From positions 1 to 64,000 of the forward strand of contig NZ_NWUX01000015.1 of the NCBI RefSeq assembly GCF_002374315.1: a stretch of 64,000 nucleotides of DNA, given 5' to 3'. Positions 61,191 to 64,000 of the stretch are shown one piece after another. Under the pieces are notes generated by a model. That model was not told where the DNA came from. It did not search any database and was given only the letters and a program-made list of their open reading frames with translations. How positions within the stretch are numbered: position 1 is the stretch's first letter; every line of letters begins with the position of its first letter. The position numbers were made by a program, and so were the translations under genes. The DNA comes from Vreelandella nigrificans. Its GTDB lineage: Bacteria; Pseudomonadota; Gammaproteobacteria; Pseudomonadales; Halomonadaceae.

Positions 61191-62045
61191 TCAGCTACCA
61201 AAATTTTCAGGTAGATCGGCGCTGAACCAACGCTGTGACAGCTCATTTAAAGTGCCATTCTCTAATCCCTGGGCAATCAAGCGATTCACCTCTTCCATCA
61301 ATGCAGGTTCATTTTTGTTCATGCCCACATAGCAGGGTGAATCTTTGAGCTGGTATACCAGTGAGGGCGCCCGACTGCTATTACGCTCAGCGATCTCGGC
61401 AGCAACCACGTTCCCCGTGGCCACGTAATCAACTTGGCCGGAAAGAAATGCGGAGATAGTCGTGGCGTTATCTTCAAAGCGCTGGATCCTGGTGGAGTCC
61501 GGTGCAATCTCGGAAAGCTCCATATCTTCCACAGCACCACGGGTTACCCCGATGGTTTTACCCGCCAGCCCTTCAGGGCTATCCACGCTTTCATCCACAT
61601 CAGCGCTGAATACACCCAAGAAAAACGGTGCATAGGCATCGGAAAAATCAATCGCCGCCTCACGCTCCGGGTTTTTACCCAGGCTGGAGATCACCAAATC
61701 CGCCTGGCCAGTCTGTAAATAGGGGATACGGTTAGCACTGGTAACCGGGATCAGTTGCAGCTCAACGCCCATTTCATCAGCAAGGTATTGAGCCATATCG
61801 ATATCGTAGCCACGCGGCTGAAGGTCGGTACCTACCGAACCGAAGGGCGGAAAATCCTGCGGCACGGCAATGCGAATAGTGCCCCGGGACTCTATGGCTT
61901 CTAGCGCATCCGCCTGAACATTTGGGCTGGTTGTTAACGCCCCCAGAGCAACAGCGGCACATAGGCCCGTGGCTAAAATGCTGGACTTTAGACACTTGAA
62001 GCGGCTATTGAACGAACCACTAAGGCGATGTGATAACGATTTCAT
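61191..62045 (-). CDS. Amino acid-type ABC transporter substrate-binding protein
   Basis: A 284-residue periplasmic receptor with a signal peptide (cleavage near VQA, about residue 46). The SBP_bac_3 fold shows GTIRIAVPQDFPPFGSVG, RGYDIDMAQYLADEMGVELQLIPVTSANRIPYLQTGQADLVIS and GKTIGVTRGAVED. An arginine and aspartate typical for the amino-acid alpha groups are present. CCAGGAGAG lies before the ATG at 62045; the frame is open to 62135. It heads the ABC operon. The ligand may be a hydantoin-related or other amino compound, going by the racemase nearby. Confidence 0.91.
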   Translation of the reverse strand: MKSLSHRLSGSFNSRFKCLKSSILATGLCAAVALGALTTSPNVQADALEAIESRGTIRIAVPQDFPPFGSVGTDLQPRGYDIDMAQYLADEMGVELQLIPVTSANRIPYLQTGQADLVISSLGKNPEREAAIDFSDAYAPFFLGVFSADVDESVDSPEGLAGKTIGVTRGAVEDMELSEIAPDSTRIQRFEDNATTISAFLSGQVDYVATGNVVAAEIAERNSSRAPSLVYQLKDSPCYVGMNKNEPALMEEVNRLIAQGLENGTLNELSQRWFSADLPENFGS

Positions 62046-62141
62046 AAGACTCTCCTGGCAGGGGGAATGCTCTCGGGACAGTTTGTTAAGGTCATGCTCT
62101 GCGACAGGCAGTGACAGCAGTAGCAATGGACGCACAGCGAA

Positions 62142-62186
62142 CGAAAGTTTTGTTGCACATACACATCATAAGAAACTTTTGTTTCA
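62142..62186. promoter_or_regulatory. Paired candidate RpiR operators
   Basis: CGAAAGTTTTGTTGCA (62142-62157) and AGAAACTTTTGTTTCA (62171-62186) share most positions, 29 bases apart. The second contains GAAAC-TTTT-GTTTC, the GAAA/TTTC arrangement common for MurR/RpiR sites. They lie about 100-140 bases upstream of the ABC receptor gene. The rest of the gap 62046-62396 has no gene. Confidence 0.45.
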
Positions 62187-62396
62187 CCTAATCACTGAAG
62201 AGCAATTGAGATACCAGAAGTAACGAACGTTTTTTATAACAAGGGATTAGCAAACAAGACGCACTAAAAAGCAGCAGTCGTCTGATAGGAAAGAGAGCGG
62301 CAAGAGAGGGGGTGTGAAAGTTATTGGTGCACTCCTGACACGCACAAAAACGCAATGCACCAATAATGACAAGCAGTGACCACGTAATGAGACAGC

Positions 62397-63272
62397 CTAG
62401 TGAGCGTCCCAATCAACACTCATAGTCGGAGCTTCCAGCTCACTGAGTTCATGGTAAATAGCACTAATCGTACTAATTCGCTCTCGGCCTTCCGCTAGGC
62501 GCTGGTGCAACACACCATTGGCCAGCAAACAGATAAGACTATTGGCCGCTGCGTAGCTATCAAATGCAGAGAGACTCTCCAGTGGCGTTTCCATAAACCA
62601 GCTTACCTGCGACGCGAAATTTACCGCCGTGGGGTCAGCAATTAGGGCCACCTGAGCAGGCGAACGCTCAAGTGTATTGATTAGCGAGGCAAATGCCGTC
62701 GGTCGCCGCCGAAAGCCAAACAACACCACCACATCCTGCTCGCTGAGATCGACAATCTCTTCAGCTAACGACTGGTTTGGCTGGGGCACCACGCGTACCT
62801 GAGCGCGTGCTTGTATCAGTTGCTGGCGGAAATGCAGCGCCAATGGATAGCTGTTACGAAACCCGATTACGACCACATGGCGTGCCTTATCCAGGCACCC
62901 CACCAAGGATGAAAAATCCTGATGGGCGATGTTATGTAAACAGCGCTGCAAGTTATCCTGCTCCCGCTGAAGGTGCCGCTGAAACGGCGCCCCTGCCTCC
63001 TCCTCCATGGCATTAGCATCAATAACTAACGGCACCCCCAGGTTACGCAGCTGGCGGGCGTGATCTTTAACCGTACGATAGCTCTCAAACCCCAGCCGCT
63101 TAAATAACCGACTGACTGTCGATTTCGAAACGCCGGTTAGGCGGGCCAAATCGGCGGCGCTATACACTGCCAAATCGTCAAAATGGTCGAGAATAAAGCT
63201 CGCTACGCGCTGCTCCTGGGCACTTAACTCGTCAAACTGGGCGGTAATTCGCTGTCCGATATGCGGCGTCAT
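62397..63272 (-). CDS. MurR/RpiR-family regulator
   Basis: A 291-residue repressor. The N-terminal HTH_6 domain (about 1-77) reads ELSAQEQRVASFILDHFDDLAVYSAADLARLTGVSKSTVSRLFKRLGFESY; the C-terminal SIS domain (about 120-255) has VVVIGFRNSYPLALHFRQQL and LVVLFGFRRRPTAF-like segments that usually bind sugar phosphates or related ligands. AGGATG precedes the ATG. It lies upstream of the ABC operon on the same strand and next to a racemase gene on the other strand, the common context of hydantoin/purine-degradation RpiR regulators. Confidence 0.9.
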   Translation of the reverse strand: MTPHIGQRITAQFDELSAQEQRVASFILDHFDDLAVYSAADLARLTGVSKSTVSRLFKRLGFESYRTVKDHARQLRNLGVPLVIDANAMEEEAGAPFQRHLQREQDNLQRCLHNIAHQDFSSLVGCLDKARHVVVIGFRNSYPLALHFRQQLIQARAQVRVVPQPNQSLAEEIVDLSEQDVVVLFGFRRRPTAFASLINTLERSPAQVALIADPTAVNFASQVSWFMETPLESLSAFDSYAAANSLICLLANGVLHQRLAEGRERISTISAIYHELSELEAPTMSVDWDAH

Positions 63273-63594
63273 AGCATCCTATTCAGCTGTGTGATCAACG
63301 CGCTCGTACTGGGGGGCTAATTGGTACTCGGCTCAGTGGCAGACAATACCCGCCTAGCAATCCAAACGCAGTCGAGGGTTTCGATGTAATCCAAAAGTGT
63401 GCAGCACAAGAAAACGCTCTGGTGGACATGCTCACCGCTCTGACTATCGGTCATCCAGGGCCAAAAAGGCAAATCATCGCTCTATGACCTATTGACGTAA
63501 AGGCAGCCTTATCCATCAAGCTCTAAACCTTCTCCATCCGGTTCTAGGTGCAGGGCAGCATTGGGATTGCACACCAAATAACCCAGCAACACAA

Positions 63595-63795
63595 TTGTAT
63601 ACAAAGCAACAAAAACAATGACCAAATAAAACTTAGCCACATGATAATCATTTGATAATTAAAAATTATCTTTCTCACACCCATACTAAACCTTTGAAAA
63701 CTGAACAAATGGTCAAACTATTTGATTATTATTTTTGTTATTCTTTCCTGCTTTAGCACTTGCGTAGCATCAGAAATCGACCTATTTTCGTATAC
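63595..63795. promoter_or_regulatory. GntR-like palindromes and A+T-rich dyads before the racemase gene
   Basis: TTGTATACAA (63595-63604) is a perfect palindrome; GTATAC recurs at 63790-63795 within TCGTATACAACGA. The spacer also has ATGAT-A-ATCAT (63641-63651) and GATAATT-aaa-AATTATC (63654-63670). The gap 63273-63832 is A+T-rich towards the racemase and holds no gene I can support. The TTGTATACAA type fits GntR-family operators, though no such gene is in the window. Confidence 0.4.
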
Positions 63796-63832
63796 AACGA
63801 CATATACATTGTTTACATGCAGGCCGATTATT

Positions 63833-64000
63833 GTGCATATACGAATTATTAATCCCAATACCACGGTGTCCATGACCGCTGCTATTTATCATGCAGCCCA
63901 GCAACGGGCCACCTTGGGCACCACGGTCAGTGCCTCACAGCCCGAAGCGGGCCCCGTCTCCATTGAAAGCCATTTCGATGAAGTTATCAGCGCAGTCGGG
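63833..64000 (+). CDS. Asp/Glu/hydantoin racemase family protein (5' part, cut by window edge)
   Basis: Fifty-six codons are visible, starting from a GTG at 63833. The N-terminus MHIRIINPNTTVSMTAAIYHA is characteristic of hydantoin racemase (HyuE-like) proteins, in which NPNT and the following segment shape the active site. It would interconvert D- and L-5-substituted hydantoins or a related compound. The upstream site is weak (CAGG at 63820). The gene is divergent from the RpiR regulator and continues beyond the window, so the catalytic cysteines cannot be checked. Confidence 0.8.
   Translation, partial: MHIRIINPNTTVSMTAAIYHAAQQRATLGTTVSASQPEAGPVSIESHFDEVISAVG

Overview
The window reads as a chromosomal stretch of a halophilic gammaproteobacterium, most likely Halomonas/Vreelandella or a close relative. 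This rests on recognisable genes, not on a search: a BetT-type choline transporter, several TRAP and tripartite tricarboxylate (TTT) carriers, a TAXI/TRAP system followed by a UspA protein, and a GMC/hitch-hiker dehydrogenase pair like the glucoside 3-dehydrogenase known from Halomonas. I see no rRNA, tRNA, CRISPR, transposase, integrase or phage gene. It is metabolic, transport and regulatory DNA, densely packed.

Layout. 1-4.6 kb: edge of an unknown minus gene, a NemR-type TetR regulator, type I asparaginase, an AGCS sodium/alanine symporter and a second TetR regulator. 4.6-15.6 kb: a stand-alone KAS II, an HTH regulator, then a tight plus-strand run of RND adaptor, RND pump, BaeS-like and BaeR-like proteins and TctD/TctE-like proteins. 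It meets the convergent tctCBA citrate-type carrier (15.65-18.75 kb). 18.9-24.5 kb: lipoprotein hydrolase, Spy-like periplasmic protein, BetT and a SulP transporter. 24.7-33.5 kb: an alcohol-oxidation and signalling block: AdhP, ExaC/AldB-type aldehyde dehydrogenase, an ErbR/AgmR-type regulator, and a four-gene overlapping operon encoding a periplasmic molybdopterin-fold protein, a hybrid kinase with Hpt, a FIST (NosP-like) sensor and a NahK-like kinase.

33.7-38.5 kb: a DUF2189 membrane protein, then a reduced-sulfur module of flavocytochrome c sulfide dehydrogenase (fccAB), a YeeE/YedE transporter and a SoxY-SoxZ fusion. 38.6-46.1 kb: a TAXI-TRAP system with a UspA partner and a DctPQM TRAP system. 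46.4-51.4 kb: an exported sugar-oxidation cluster (two TIM-barrel isomerases, GMC oxidoreductase, gluconate-dehydrogenase-subunit-3 protein, DUF1080 hydrolase) behind a LacI-type palindrome. 51.8-57.2 kb: an EamA exporter, and an overlapping operon pyruvate kinase-ModA-ModB-ModC-DUF192. 57.6-64 kb: a YfcC-family carrier, an amino-acid-type ABC importer with an RpiR regulator, and the start of a hydantoin/Asp-Glu racemase running off the right edge.

Three things stand out beyond the ordinary genes. A 65-bp leader carrying two dyads occurs both before the RND operon and, decayed, beside the first TetR gene, where it looks like the scar of a lost operon. Many intergenic gaps hold unrelated short tandem arrays (13-20 bp unit, 2-6 copies). 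Three compact operons (NosP/NahK/hybrid kinase, FccAB/YeeE/SoxYZ, and the 3-keto-sugar cluster) have layouts worth testing.
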